From positions 434,001 through 498,000 of the forward strand of contig NZ_WQKZ01000003.1 of NCBI RefSeq assembly GCF_009755225.1: 64,000 nt of DNA, in the 5' to 3' direction. The first letter of the stretch is position 1; each line of letters opens with the position of its first letter. The DNA is from Hymenobacter ginkgonis (GTDB taxonomy: Bacteria; Bacteroidota; Bacteroidia; Cytophagales; Hymenobacteraceae). Shown here piece by piece: positions 43,224 to 52,540 of this stretch. The translations under genes were made by a program, and so were the position numbers. The notes under the pieces were generated by a model, which did not search any database, was not told the DNA's origin, and was given only the letters and a program-made list of their open reading frames with translations.

Positions 43224-45119
43224 TTACACTAGCTCCTCCCAGCGTTTCGTTTGGGCTGCTAGCTCTTTTTTCACTTGCTCAAACTTGACAGTGGCATCCT
43301 TCAGCTTCGCTGCATTGGTGTAGATGGTGGAGTCGGCCAGCTGGGCTTCGTATTGGGCCAACTCTTTTTCGAGCTTGGTAATGCGCGTTTCAACCTCTTG
43401 CAGCTCGCGGGCGCTTTTTGCGTTGCTGTTGCTAGGGGGGGTAGGCTTGGCGGCTTCGGGTTTTGGCTCGGGCTTTGGGGCAGCTTTGGCCGCCGCGCCG
43501 CCGTTCAGCTTTTCCGCCTTGGCGCGGTCGTCCTGCCAACGCTCGAACTCGTGGTAGGTGCCGGGGTATTCTTTGAGCTGGAAATCTTCGATAAACCAGA
43601 TTTTGGTAGCCACGTTCTCCACGAAGTAGCGGTCGTGGCTAATCACGATGAACGTGCCTTCGTACTGCTCCAGGGCCTGAATGAGGATATTGACCGACTG
43701 CATATCCAAGTGGTTGGTCGGTTCGTCGAGCAGCAGGAAATTGGCTTCCGAAATCAGGGTTTTGGCCAGGGCCACGCGGCTTTTTTCGCCGCCGCTCAGC
43801 ACCTTGATTTTCTTGTACACGTCGTCTCCCGTGAACAGGAATGAGCCCAGCACACCGCGCAATTCCATCTCGTTGCGCTTCGAGCCCGCCTCGTTCATCT
43901 CCTGGATAATCTCGTTGTCCACGGTCAGGCTTTCGAGCTGGTGCTGCGCGTAGAACGCCATAATGACGTTGTGGCCCAACTGGTGCTTGCCGGCGGTAGG
44001 CGTTTCGGCCCCGGCTACGAGGCGCATCAGCGTCGATTTGCCTTTGCCGTTGGCCCCGATGAGCGCAATTTTATCGCCCCGCTCGATGTGTACGTGCGTA
44101 TCGCGAAAGATGAGCTTGTCGCCGTAGCTCTTGCCCACGTGCTCCATGCGCAGGATGTGGCGGCCGGGCTGCTGCGTAAACGTAAACTTGAAGTTGACCT
44201 TGGCCGCGTCGGGCGCTACTGCGTCGATACGCTCCAGTTTATCGAGTGCCTTGATGCGGCTCTGGGCCTGTTTCGCCTTGCTGGCGCTAGCCTTGAAGCG
44301 CTCGATAAAACGCTCGGCCTGCTTGATGGCGGCCTGCTGGTTGTCGTAGGCACCCTGCTGAATCTCGGTGCGCAGTACCTTCTCCTCTTGGTAGAAGGAG
44401 TAGTTGCCGGCATAGGGGTTGAGCTTGCCGCCGCTCACTTCCACGGTGGTATTGGTAGTGCCGTCCAAAAATTCGCGGTCGTGGCTCACGATGATGACCG
44501 CGCCTTCGTAGCCCGCCAGGTAGTTCTCAATCCACTTAATACTCGGCAAGTCCAAGTGGTTGGTGGGCTCGTCAAGCAGCAGCAGCGAAGGCTGTTGCAG
44601 CAGTATTTTGGCCAGCATTACGCGCATGCGCCAGCCGCCCGAAAACGTCTTGAGTGGCTTCTGCAAGTCGTCGGTCGAGAAACCCAGGCCTTCCAAAATC
44701 TCTTCGGCCTTCGACTGCATAGTGTAGCCGCCCAGCGCCTCAAAACGCTCCTGCAACACGGCCAGCTTATCGGCCAGCTCGTCGCGGTAGTCGGTTTCAA
44801 ACTCTAAGAGCACGGCGTCGATTTTCTTTTGCAATTCGAGCGCTTCGGCAAAGGCCTGCATGGCCACCAGCAAGATAGATTCGTGCGAGTCGTAGCTCAG
44901 CAAATCCTGGTTGAGAAAGCCCAGGCTCACGTCCTTGCTCATCGAGATGGAGCCGCCGTCGGGCTTGTACTCGCCCACCAGCAGGCGCAGCAAGGTCGAT
45001 TTGCCGGTGCCATTAAGGCCCACCAGGCCAATTTTATCCTTGGGTTTAATGTGCAGGCTCGCCCCATCGTAGAGGGTACGCGAGCCAAAGTGAAAGTCGA
45101 GGTCAGAGATAGAAATCAT
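43224..45119 (-). CDS. ABC-F family ATPase
   Basis: A 631-residue soluble protein with two ATPase domains and no membrane part, of the translation-factor-like ABC-F class (Uup/YheS/YdiF-like). First domain: GLNGTGKST, the signature FSGGWRMRV and LLLDEPTNHLDLPS. Second: IGANGKGKST, LSGGEKSRVAL and LLLDEPTNHLDMQS. Between them is the linker with basic helices (AIKQAERFIERFKASASKAK), and the C-terminus is a coiled coil (about residues 540-631). ABC-F proteins act on ribosomes, some giving antibiotic resistance. The ATG at 45119 starts MISISDLDFHFGSRTLYDG. The TACCTTTG promoter is 21 bases upstream. Confidence 0.94.
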   Translation of the reverse strand: MISISDLDFHFGSRTLYDGASLHIKPKDKIGLVGLNGTGKSTLLRLLVGEYKPDGGSISMSKDVSLGFLNQDLLSYDSHESILLVAMQAFAEALELQKKIDAVLLEFETDYRDELADKLAVLQERFEALGGYTMQSKAEEILEGLGFSTDDLQKPLKTFSGGWRMRVMLAKILLQQPSLLLLDEPTNHLDLPSIKWIENYLAGYEGAVIIVSHDREFLDGTTNTTVEVSGGKLNPYAGNYSFYQEEKVLRTEIQQGAYDNQQAAIKQAERFIERFKASASKAKQAQSRIKALDKLERIDAVAPDAAKVNFKFTFTQQPGRHILRMEHVGKSYGDKLIFRDTHVHIERGDKIALIGANGKGKSTLMRLVAGAETPTAGKHQLGHNVIMAFYAQHQLESLTVDNEIIQEMNEAGSKRNEMELRGVLGSFLFTGDDVYKKIKVLSGGEKSRVALAKTLISEANFLLLDEPTNHLDMQSVNILIQALEQYEGTFIVISHDRYFVENVATKIWFIEDFQLKEYPGTYHEFERWQDDRAKAEKLNGGAAAKAAPKPEPKPEAAKPTPPSNSNAKSARELQEVETRITKLEKELAQYEAQLADSTIYTNAAKLKDATVKFEQVKKELAAQTKRWEELV

Positions 45120-45139
45120 TGCGCAGAAGATATTAGCGG

Positions 45140-45147
45140 CAAAGGTA
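45140..45147 (-). promoter_or_regulatory. -7 promoter element for the ABC-F gene
   Basis: TACCTTTG on the minus strand, 20 bases before the ATG at 45119; it argues against the longer start at 45185. The rest of the gap to 45377 shows no gene. Confidence 0.55.
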
Positions 45148-45377
45148 CGGCACCGGGGGTAGGGGTTGCTGCCTTGGCGGCGCAATTCCCTACCCCCCGC
45201 CCGGTGCGTCAGCCGCCAAAAGAGCCGGTAAAAGCTACTAAAGCGACCACAAAAAAGCCGTTTCTAAAGATAGAACAGCCTTTTAGGCGTAGTAGTGCCG
45301 GGCGCTGGGCCGCGGCCTGCGCTATTTTGGAGGGGGTAGGCGCCGAAGCTAAAAGATGCCGCGCCGCGCGGCGGCCC

Positions 45378-47558
45378 TTAGGGAAGCGGAACTGTTTTCT
45401 GGCTCTGGCTCAGCTTCTGGGCCATTTTTTGGGGCACGCCCACGCTGTGGAGGCCGCCGCTGATGAGGCCCTGCCGCCACGCCGAAAACACCGAGTTGCG
45501 GGGTTCGCGGCGCGTGCGCATGTCGCCCGTCACGAAGCGGCCGCTGGGGCGTGGGTTGTTGTCGCGAATGACGAGGCCGTTGAGCAACCCGTTGGTGAGG
45601 CGCGTGAAAAGCGGCTTTTTCAGCTCGCCCTCTTTGTATTTAAAAAACTCAATTTTCAGGTCGGTATAGCTGGCCCACATGGTACCCGCCACGCCCCGGC
45701 GGCTGGCCTGCATATCGAAAGCAATGCGCTGCACCTCTCCGCTTTTGAAAGCCAGTAGCTTGGTGGGCGTAACCATGGGGTTGAGGATGCTGAGCGGCGA
45801 CGCCCCGAAGCTGCCCCACAGGTGGTGGCGGCCTTCGGGGTCGAGCAGCGGCGCCGTAAGGTGGACTTGCAAATAGCTGCGCCCCTGCACGTAGGCCGTG
45901 GCCGAGCCCGTAAGGGGGTGGGTCATCGTCTGGTGGCGCGGGTTATTGCTGACGTTGCGCAGCGTGGCGTTCAAGCGATTGATGTTGAGGGTGCCCACGC
46001 GCGGCGTTTCGATGCCGCGGTAGCGGGTGGCAATGGTGCCGTTGCGCAGGTCGAGCCGGCCTACCTCCATATGCAGGTGCAGCTTGCGCATAGCCTCCGG
46101 GGTTATCACCGAGGGCCGCTTGCCCAGGGGGCCACGCCCATCGCTGCTCAGGCCAATCCAGGGGCTTTCGGCGGTGAGGCGGGCAATGCGCACGTGGCTG
46201 TGGTCGGAAAGCAAACCGAAGTCCAGGCCCTGCGCCCGCAGCTCAGTCATATACACGCGCAACTGCGTGGTTTGATGGCCACTGCGCTGGTTGAGCTGAG
46301 CGGGTGAAAATACCGGGCGTAGGGCCAGGCCCGTCAGGCGCAGCGTGCCGGCCTTTGTATCGAGCGCCACCCGCTCGATGCTGGCGGGGTAGGCCGGCGC
46401 CTGAAACACAGCCGTAAGGCGCCCACTGCGGGCCGTCCAGTTGCGGGCATACAGCACCCGGCCCTGGTCAGCCTGGCCGCCCAGCGAGTCAACCCGAATG
46501 GCGTGGCCCGCGGCGTAAATATGCCGTGCCACCGGCTGGTGGCGCAGCCCCGTAATTGCCATAAAAGCATCATTAATAAGCAAATGGCTAATGTCGGCGC
46601 GGCGCGCCAGCGGGGCTATCAGCTGCCACAGGGGCGGCGGGGCTACCACGGGCGGCCGAAACGCCAGCCGCGGCTGTTGCACCACCAGCGAGTCGGCCCG
46701 GAAGCGGTGCTGGTGCTGCCAGGTAGCCGCCCGCAGGCGGGTAAAGCGCAAGTGGGGCAGCAGCAAGGCTACCTGCGTGGCGCCCGGCTTGCCTTGGCGC
46801 GGCGCGGGAGGCTCTATACTTACCGAGTCTAGTACCAGCGACTTGCGTTGTGTAGAAAAACGCGCCTTGGCGAGCGCCAGCGTGTGGCCGCCCACCTGGC
46901 CCCGGGGGTAGCGCAGCAGCACTTGCCAGGCAGCGGCAAAAGCTAAGCGCTGGGTATCGGTGGCCCCTGCCGAGGTAAATAGCACCTCATGGGCCACCAC
47001 CTCGGCGCTGGGCAGCTGCGCTACCGGTGCCGCCGCGGGCCCCCAACTGCCGCCCGCGTGGCGCAGGGCCAGGTAGCCCAGCCGCACGGGTAGCTGCTGG
47101 TAAAAAGGGGGGGTAGGGTGGGGCGCTGGCCGCCGAGCCAGCGCCAACACAGCTACTTGCAGCGAGTCGAGGGTGAGGCTATCGACGGGCACCGTTTGCC
47201 GGCGCAGCAGGGCTAGCAGGCCCACGCCGCTGAGGTCGAGGCGGGCCAGCCGCAGTTGCACGCGGGGCAGCGTGTCGGCCAGTGGCCGGGGGGTAGGGTG
47301 CAGGGCCACGCCGCGCAGGTGCAGGGTGCGGGCCCACAGGTTAGTTTTTAGGCGGCTAATAGTCAGCTGGTACTGGCCGTGGGTCTTTTGAGCTACCTGT
47401 TTTTCGAGGGTGCGGCGCAGCCAGGGGTCGAGGCCCAGCCAGATGGCCAGCGCGAAGCCTACTACCAATAGCCCCAGACCCACTAGCAGCCAGCGGCCCC
47501 AGCGCCGGTGAGGAGAAGGCGCAATAGCCGCGGGGGCCGTAGTAGCTTGAGTAGGCAC
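45378..47558 (-). CDS. AsmA/DUF748-like envelope protein
   Basis: A 726-residue protein with one N-terminal membrane helix (about residues 24-43, LLVGLGLLVVGFALAIWLGL), then a long beta-rich region with repeated short LxLxxxxL strands, as in AsmA-like or DUF748 proteins that span the periplasm and are thought to carry lipid between membranes. Visible marks include LEKQVAQKTHGQYQLTISRL just after the helix, the alternating VRIARLTAESPWIGLS, and LKIEFFKYKEGELKKP near the end. It starts with GTG at 47558. It is a single gene with several GGGGTAGGG words in it. The assignment is from architecture only. Confidence 0.7.
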   Translation of the reverse strand: MPTQATTAPAAIAPSPHRRWGRWLLVGLGLLVVGFALAIWLGLDPWLRRTLEKQVAQKTHGQYQLTISRLKTNLWARTLHLRGVALHPTPRPLADTLPRVQLRLARLDLSGVGLLALLRRQTVPVDSLTLDSLQVAVLALARRPAPHPTPPFYQQLPVRLGYLALRHAGGSWGPAAAPVAQLPSAEVVAHEVLFTSAGATDTQRLAFAAAWQVLLRYPRGQVGGHTLALAKARFSTQRKSLVLDSVSIEPPAPRQGKPGATQVALLLPHLRFTRLRAATWQHQHRFRADSLVVQQPRLAFRPPVVAPPPLWQLIAPLARRADISHLLINDAFMAITGLRHQPVARHIYAAGHAIRVDSLGGQADQGRVLYARNWTARSGRLTAVFQAPAYPASIERVALDTKAGTLRLTGLALRPVFSPAQLNQRSGHQTTQLRVYMTELRAQGLDFGLLSDHSHVRIARLTAESPWIGLSSDGRGPLGKRPSVITPEAMRKLHLHMEVGRLDLRNGTIATRYRGIETPRVGTLNINRLNATLRNVSNNPRHQTMTHPLTGSATAYVQGRSYLQVHLTAPLLDPEGRHHLWGSFGASPLSILNPMVTPTKLLAFKSGEVQRIAFDMQASRRGVAGTMWASYTDLKIEFFKYKEGELKKPLFTRLTNGLLNGLVIRDNNPRPSGRFVTGDMRTRREPRNSVFSAWRQGLISGGLHSVGVPQKMAQKLSQSQKTVPLP

Positions 47559-47696
47559 AGCGCAGCAACAGGGTAGATGAAGTTGTTGCTAACGGAAAAC
47601 TGGACAGCAAGGGTTGTCGCGGGCTAGGCTGGGCTTAACCTTTTTGCCCCTGCTTGCCGTACAGGGGGCAGTTTTCACGCGTGCTTAATTTTTGCT

Positions 47697-48698
47697 ATGC
47701 TGCGCTTCCCTACCCCCTTGCTGGCCACTCGCTTAGGTGTGCTAGCTGCTGCGGCACTCTTTGCCACGGCCTGCGATAAAGATGAGAATACCGCTAGCGC
47801 CCCGAGCCAGGTAAACTTTACGCAAACTGCGCTTTACCCCGAGGGGACTCAATACGACGAAAAAAACAGCCACTTTCTGGTGAGTTCCCAAACGGCCGGG
47901 CGCATTGGGCAGGTGCTGGACGATGGCACCTACACGCAGTTTGCCGACGATGCGCAGCTGATTTCAACCATTGGGATGAAGCTCGACGCCGACCGCAGCC
48001 GCTTGCTAGTAGCCGTGTCGGACCCCGGCTACAACGCAACTCGTACCACGGCGGCAACCCTAAAAAAACTGGCCGCCGTGGCCATCTTCAACCGCGATAG
48101 CGGCGCCAAAACCGGCTACGTCAACCTGGGGGCCCTGCGCCCCAGCGCCGCCGCGCACTTCGCCAATGACATTGCCGTCGACAACGCGGGCAATGCCTAC
48201 GTCACGGATAGCTATGCGCCCATCATCTACAAGATTGATGTGAACGGCACGGCGTCCGTATTTCTTGAAAATAGCGCCCTGGCAGCCCCAGCGGGTATGT
48301 TTGGCCTCAATGGCATTGTGTACCACCCCAATGGCTACCTCCTCGTGGCCAAGTCTGATGAGGGCGCGCTGCTTAAGGTGCCGCTTGCTACCCCCGCCAA
48401 TTTCACCAAGGTTACGGCCACGGGCCTTAACCTAGCCGGCGACGATGGCCTGCAACTCCTCGACAACACCACGCTGCTGGCCGCCTGCAACGCCCAGGGC
48501 CAGGTGTATCGCCTCAGCAGCACCGACGATTTTGTGACGGTGAGCCGCACGGGCAGCTTTGCCACCGGCGATGTGTACCCCACTACGCTGGCGCGGCGCG
48601 GCAGCGAGAGCTACGTATTGTACTCATACCTAAACGCTTTGCAAAAAATGCAGTCGCCACCAGTTTCACAATTCAGCCTCACGCGGATTGCTTTTTGA
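47697..48698 (+). CDS. Beta-propeller (SMP-30/NHL-like) lipoprotein
   Basis: A 333-residue secreted protein. The signal sequence ends in the lipobox ALFATACDKDEN, so it is a lipoprotein. The mature part has the repeated pattern of an SMP-30/gluconolactonase or NHL-type propeller: ALYPEGTQYDEKNSHFLVSS, IGMKLDADRSRLLVAVSD, FANDIAVDNAGNAYVTDSYA and LNGIVYHPNGYLLVAKSDEG. Ligands for the divalent metal of SMP-30 may be the Glu of YPEG and the Asn/Asp in FANDIAV. The substrate is unknown. The ATG at 47697 sits close to a TTAATTTTTG sequence that loosely resembles the -7 element. Confidence 0.85.
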   Translation: MLRFPTPLLATRLGVLAAAALFATACDKDENTASAPSQVNFTQTALYPEGTQYDEKNSHFLVSSQTAGRIGQVLDDGTYTQFADDAQLISTIGMKLDADRSRLLVAVSDPGYNATRTTAATLKKLAAVAIFNRDSGAKTGYVNLGALRPSAAAHFANDIAVDNAGNAYVTDSYAPIIYKIDVNGTASVFLENSALAAPAGMFGLNGIVYHPNGYLLVAKSDEGALLKVPLATPANFTKVTATGLNLAGDDGLQLLDNTTLLAACNAQGQVYRLSSTDDFVTVSRTGSFATGDVYPTTLARRGSESYVLYSYLNALQKMQSPPVSQFSLTRIAF

Positions 48699-48719
48699 GT
48701 AATATCCCTTAGTGGCACA

Positions 48720-48727
48720 TAGCTTTG
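48720..48727 (+). promoter_or_regulatory. -7 promoter element with possible -33 TTTG
   Basis: TAGCTTTG at the consensus, with a TTTG at 48694-48697 placed 22 bases upstream, within the usual spacing. The predicted start near 48734 leaves a leader of about 55 bases to the ATG at 48790. Confidence 0.55.
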
Positions 48728-48789
48728 GGCCGCGGGTAGTCCTGGCCAGGATTGCGCCGGCTTTTCTCTTTTTGCTGCGGCTCTCCTTC

Positions 48790-49332
48790 ATGCTCGCCAT
48801 AACTTCCTTGCTGCCCTCGCCGGCCTCCGACCACATCAACGCCCTCATCAAGAGCCTCGAAACGGAATTTGGCCTCACCGATGTGCAGGCTACTCCCGAG
48901 CCGCACCTTACCTACCAGATTGTGGAGCCCGCCAACCTGGAGATGCTGAAGGCTGGCCTGCGCGAGATTGCGGCTACCAGCCAGCCGTTTATCGCCCACA
49001 CCACCGGGCTGGGTATGTTTCCGGGCGAGCGGCCGGTGATTCATATTCCGGTGTTGCGCTCCGATTACCTCAACCAGCTGCACCACCGCATCCTAGAAAT
49101 TGCGGCTCCGCTGTGCTCGCGCACCGACAAGTTCAGCGCCCCCGACCTCTGGCTGCCCCACGTGTCGCTGGCCCTGCACGACACTACGCCCGAGCTACTC
49201 GGCCCGGTATTACAGTTCCTTAATAACCAAACGTTTAACTTGGAGTTGGAAATCAGTAACCTCGCCATCTTGCGCCCCGAAGGCGACATGTTTGTGCGCG
49301 AGGACGTATTTGAGTTTGGGGGTAGGGGTTAA
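48790..49332 (+). CDS. 2H phosphoesterase (2'-5' RNA ligase-like)
   Basis: A 180-residue cytoplasmic protein with two His-containing motifs of the 2H superfamily: HLTY in ATPEPHLTYQIV (residues about 40-43) and HVSLAL in LPHVSLALHDT (about 120-123), each HxT/S. The fold of two repeats is typical of 2'-5' RNA ligase and cyclic phosphodiesterases that act on RNA ends. The substrate is unknown. The ATG at 48790 is preferred over an open extension to 48712 that overlaps the promoter element. It ends with a perfect hairpin. Confidence 0.87.
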   Translation: MLAITSLLPSPASDHINALIKSLETEFGLTDVQATPEPHLTYQIVEPANLEMLKAGLREIAATSQPFIAHTTGLGMFPGERPVIHIPVLRSDYLNQLHHRILEIAAPLCSRTDKFSAPDLWLPHVSLALHDTTPELLGPVLQFLNNQTFNLELEISNLAILRPEGDMFVREDVFEFGGRG

Positions 49333-49337
49333 TGATT

Positions 49338-49367
49338 AATGCTGTTCTGGATAACCAGAACAGCATT
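49338..49367 (+). terminator. Hairpin terminator after the 2H phosphoesterase
   Basis: AATGCTGTTCTGG, loop ATAA, CCAGAACAGCATT: a perfect 13-base stem 5 bases after the stop. A long palindrome follows at once. Confidence 0.7.
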
Positions 49368-49372
49368 AAAGC

Positions 49373-49473
49373 AGCCCGTCATGCAGACCGAAGGGAAGCA
49401 TCTCGCTTGCGCCGTTGGGTTACTAATCCAACGAAGCGCGCGAGATGCTTCCCTTCGGTCTGCATGACGGGCT
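49373..49473. repeat. Long palindromic element, REP/MITE-like, reverse of the copy at 28728
   Basis: Perfect 34-base arms (49373-49406 and 49440-49473) with a 33-base loop. The loop has TTGGGTTACTAATCC, the exact reverse complement of the loop word in 28728-28822, so the two are one element inserted in opposite orientation. The arms share GAAGCATCTCGC but differ in the rest. It lies between the convergent 2H phosphoesterase gene and lptD. Confidence 0.85.
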
Positions 49474-49500
49474 GTATTTAACTTAACTGCTACGTTGCGT

Positions 49501-52485
49501 TTACCGGTTAAGAATCGTCTTGTTGCGGTTTAGCTTGAGGTCTTGCAATAGGCTGCTCTTGGCGGCGATGGTAAAGTTGTAGCCGCGGTACGGCCCCACC
49601 GGAATCCAGAGCCCCGAAATCTGCCAGCAGTGCAGGTCGCGGTAGAAATTGACGGTAGGGTATACCAGCGTACCCGCCCGGAAATCGAAGTTGAGGCTGG
49701 TACTCAGGCGCAAATTAGGCGTGAGCTTGACGGAGCCGCTGGCCGTGACGGCATTGCCCGACAGCAGCGGCGTGACGCCAATGAGGGTAGGCCGGATGGG
49801 CGCCGACGCCGTGGTGTAGCTAGCCGTGTACTGCACGCTGGCCTCCCACGGAATGTCGAAGTCGATGTAGTCGGCGTACATCGCCTGGGATAGGGGCGAG
49901 CCCAGCGTGGGGTCGTTCGACGGGGCCACGGCCCGCGGGATGTTGGCCTTGCTCTTGGGCTTGGCGGCGGGGTTGAACTGGTAGCCTAGGCTGAGGTTGG
50001 CGGCTACTAGGCGAGCCAGGCGGATTTTGCTTTGGTTGAACAGATAGCGGTCGAGCAGGCGCCCGGTCGAGTCGCGCTGGTGAAACTCAAACGAGCTGGA
50101 AAACACCACGTTCAGCTTCTTGGCCACCTGCACGCGGTAGCTCAGGTTGAGGGGCGAGAGGCGCAGCGAGTCGGCCGCGAAGTTGTAGGCCAGGCTCACG
50201 TCGATGCCATCGGCGAGGCTCACCTTTTTGGTGGGGTTGGTGCCGGTGGTGTCGCGGCTGTTGCGCACCTTCATCTCGATGCTGTTCTGGATGCTGAGGC
50301 CCAACTGGCTCACCCGCGAGCTAGTGGGCGTGCCGTACACAAAGCCCTGGTAGCGCGAAAACACGCGCGGGTCGAGGAAGCGCCCGTAGGCATCGCGCAG
50401 GTCTTGAAATTCAGAGGTCTGAATGGTTTGGAACGCGCTGCTATTCGACAAATCGGGCGAGAAAGAGTAGGTCAGGCTGGGCGTTACCTTGTGGCGAATG
50501 GCCTTCACGTAGTGGTCGCCTTTAATCTGCACCAAGCCGTAGAAGTTGGTCGTGGCCGCCAAATTAGCCGAGTACGAATACGCCCGGCTGAAGCCTTTCA
50601 GGCCCGTAATAGTATCAATCTCAATAGCGCGGGCCGCAGACTTATACTCGTAGTTGAGCCGCTGGGCGTACCACGTTTCGCCGTAGTTCACCGAGGGCTG
50701 AATCTGGATGTGGCGGTTCAGGACGGCCGCCGAAGGCAGCGTAATCTGAAACTGGTGCTGGGCGCCGTTCTGGGCGTTGCGCAGCAAGTTGCCGAGGTTG
50801 CCGAAGCTCACCGGAATCGTGTAGCTCGTGCTATTGCCACCGAGCAGCGGAATATCGCCGCCGAGCGTGCGCGCCGGCACCAGGCTGCTGATGCGGTTTT
50901 GGGCCACCAGGTTGTAGCTGACGGCAAACTGCTCGTAGAACTTGCCGCTGGGCTGAATGCCCAGCCACTGGTACGGGTACTGCCGCGCCACACCCAGGTT
51001 GAAGTTGGGCAGCGTAAAGTCCATCACGCCCGTTTGCACGTTCTGGCTCTGCGCCAACTGAATGGTGTAGTTGATGGGCAGCGTGCGCGACGTTTTGCTA
51101 TAGCTTACCGTCGAGCTAAACGTAGCCGATAGCAGCTGGCGGGCATTAAGCGTGTTGACGCGGTTGTAGGAGCTGCTGCCCGCCTGCACACTGGCCGAAA
51201 ACACCCCGCCGCCCGGCAGGGGGGTAGGGGTGTGGCTCCAGCTCACCCAGAACGTATTGGTTTTCAAGGGCGACGTGTAGTCGGTACCCACCACGCCAGC
51301 CGTGTTATAGAGGTTGGCAGACTGCTGCGCAAACGTGAACCGGAAGCTGCCTTGGTACTTGTAGCGCTTGCGGTAGGTAACCTCGCTGGCGAGGCCGTAG
51401 CCGCCGAACCCATCGCCTTGGCCAGCGTAGATGTCGCCGGTCAGGCGCACGCCGATGTAGTCGTTGGGCGCCCAGTAGTAGCCGCCGTTGGTGAGCGAGT
51501 AGCCCCGCTGCGCGCCCTGCCCAAATGTGGGAATGATAAAGCCCGACCCGCGCCCATTGTGGGGGGTAGGGAAGTAGCCAAACGGCAGCCCGATGGGCAG
51601 CGGCACATCGGCAATCACCATATGGAAGGGCCCGGTAATAACCTTCTGCCCCGGCACCACCTTCATTTTGCCCGCCTCGATGTAGAAGTGCGGGTGCGCC
51701 AGGTTGCAGGTGGTGTAGCGCCCGTGTAAGCCGTAGAACTCGTTGTCGGGCAGCTTCTTCACTACTTCGGCGTGAATGTAGCCCTCACCCTGCTGGGTTA
51801 CGACTTCGGCGATTTTACCTTTCTTCGACTTGAAATTGTAGTTGATGGCGCCCGCCTGGTAGGTGCCGGCCTCGTCGCGAAACACGGGCGTACCCTCCAT
51901 CTTGTTCTTCACCGTATCGCGGCGGCCGGCGGCCTGCACCGTGTTGGTGCCGTAGTTGACGGTGATGAGGGCTGCCTTGAGGCCCATTTTGCCGTAGTCA
52001 ACCGTAGCCTTGTTGTAGAGCTTGGCAATCTTGCTGTTAACGTCGAACTGAATCGAGTCCTTGGCCGCGTATTTCACCGCCGTTTCGACCTGGCTGCGGC
52101 GCTTGAGCACCACTAGGTTGAGCGAGTCGCGGGTGCGGCGGCTGGTATCGGCCAGCAGGCCAGCGCTGTCGGGCCTAATACTGGGCGCCGCCTTGCGCAG
52201 CGTGCCCGGCACCGAAGGTTGGCCGGGGTTTACCTCGCCGGCCGGGGCGGGCGTCTGGGGCGCGTTGCGGTCAAAATTGAGGTTGCGCACCGGCTGGGTC
52301 GGCGCCGAGCCGGCACGGCGCGGGTTGGTGCTGGTCGAATCGGTAGTGGTCTGCGCCTGCGCGCCGAACAGGCCGCTACCCAGCAGCCACAGCACCAGGC
52401 ACAGGGTGCCCGTCAGCGCCCGGCGCCCGCCCCGAAAAAGACCCAAAAAGAGAACGTTAGAAGAAAGCAAATTAAATAAAGCCAC
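49501..52485 (-). CDS. lptD: LPS-assembly protein LptD, Bacteroidota type
   Basis: The outer-membrane beta barrel that inserts lipopolysaccharide into the outer leaflet. The 994-residue protein has a signal region (LVLWLLGSGLFGAQAQ at residues about 30-45), an N-terminal OstA-like jellyroll (about 130-330, with YNKATVDYGKMGLKAALITV, and VPLPIGLPFGYFPTPHNGRG at its end), and a C-terminal barrel of alternating aromatic strands up to the end. It starts with GTG at 52485. The window also has lpxA, lpxC/fabZ and lpxD, so LPS synthesis and export are both represented. It is divergent from the amidase gene; the promoter TATCTTTG is 28 bases upstream. Confidence 0.93.
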   Translation of the reverse strand: MALFNLLSSNVLFLGLFRGGRRALTGTLCLVLWLLGSGLFGAQAQTTTDSTSTNPRRAGSAPTQPVRNLNFDRNAPQTPAPAGEVNPGQPSVPGTLRKAAPSIRPDSAGLLADTSRRTRDSLNLVVLKRRSQVETAVKYAAKDSIQFDVNSKIAKLYNKATVDYGKMGLKAALITVNYGTNTVQAAGRRDTVKNKMEGTPVFRDEAGTYQAGAINYNFKSKKGKIAEVVTQQGEGYIHAEVVKKLPDNEFYGLHGRYTTCNLAHPHFYIEAGKMKVVPGQKVITGPFHMVIADVPLPIGLPFGYFPTPHNGRGSGFIIPTFGQGAQRGYSLTNGGYYWAPNDYIGVRLTGDIYAGQGDGFGGYGLASEVTYRKRYKYQGSFRFTFAQQSANLYNTAGVVGTDYTSPLKTNTFWVSWSHTPTPLPGGGVFSASVQAGSSSYNRVNTLNARQLLSATFSSTVSYSKTSRTLPINYTIQLAQSQNVQTGVMDFTLPNFNLGVARQYPYQWLGIQPSGKFYEQFAVSYNLVAQNRISSLVPARTLGGDIPLLGGNSTSYTIPVSFGNLGNLLRNAQNGAQHQFQITLPSAAVLNRHIQIQPSVNYGETWYAQRLNYEYKSAARAIEIDTITGLKGFSRAYSYSANLAATTNFYGLVQIKGDHYVKAIRHKVTPSLTYSFSPDLSNSSAFQTIQTSEFQDLRDAYGRFLDPRVFSRYQGFVYGTPTSSRVSQLGLSIQNSIEMKVRNSRDTTGTNPTKKVSLADGIDVSLAYNFAADSLRLSPLNLSYRVQVAKKLNVVFSSSFEFHQRDSTGRLLDRYLFNQSKIRLARLVAANLSLGYQFNPAAKPKSKANIPRAVAPSNDPTLGSPLSQAMYADYIDFDIPWEASVQYTASYTTASAPIRPTLIGVTPLLSGNAVTASGSVKLTPNLRLSTSLNFDFRAGTLVYPTVNFYRDLHCWQISGLWIPVGPYRGYNFTIAAKSSLLQDLKLNRNKTILNR

Positions 52486-52512
52486 CGAGCGAATTACTTT
52501 TGAGGCTCAACA

Positions 52513-52520
52513 CAAAGATA
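52513..52520 (-). promoter_or_regulatory. -7 promoter element for lptD
   Basis: TATCTTTG on the minus strand, 27 bases before the GTG at 52485, in the divergent gap with the amidase gene. Confidence 0.55.
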
Positions 52521-52540
52521 AGAGGCCAGCTACCCTCCAA

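Noticed and set aside
43941..44807. A 288-codon plus-strand frame
   Set aside because: Antisense to the ABC-F gene; no domain seen.
50032..51132. A 366-codon open frame on the plus strand
   Set aside because: It lies wholly antisense to lptD, has repetitive His/Val/Ala/Arg-rich text of the kind produced by GC-rich antisense frames, and no recognisable motif.
52061..52540. N-terminal extension of the amidase
   Set aside because: It runs antisense through the start of lptD and over the lptD promoter element; the signal-like segment begins after the ATG at 52541.
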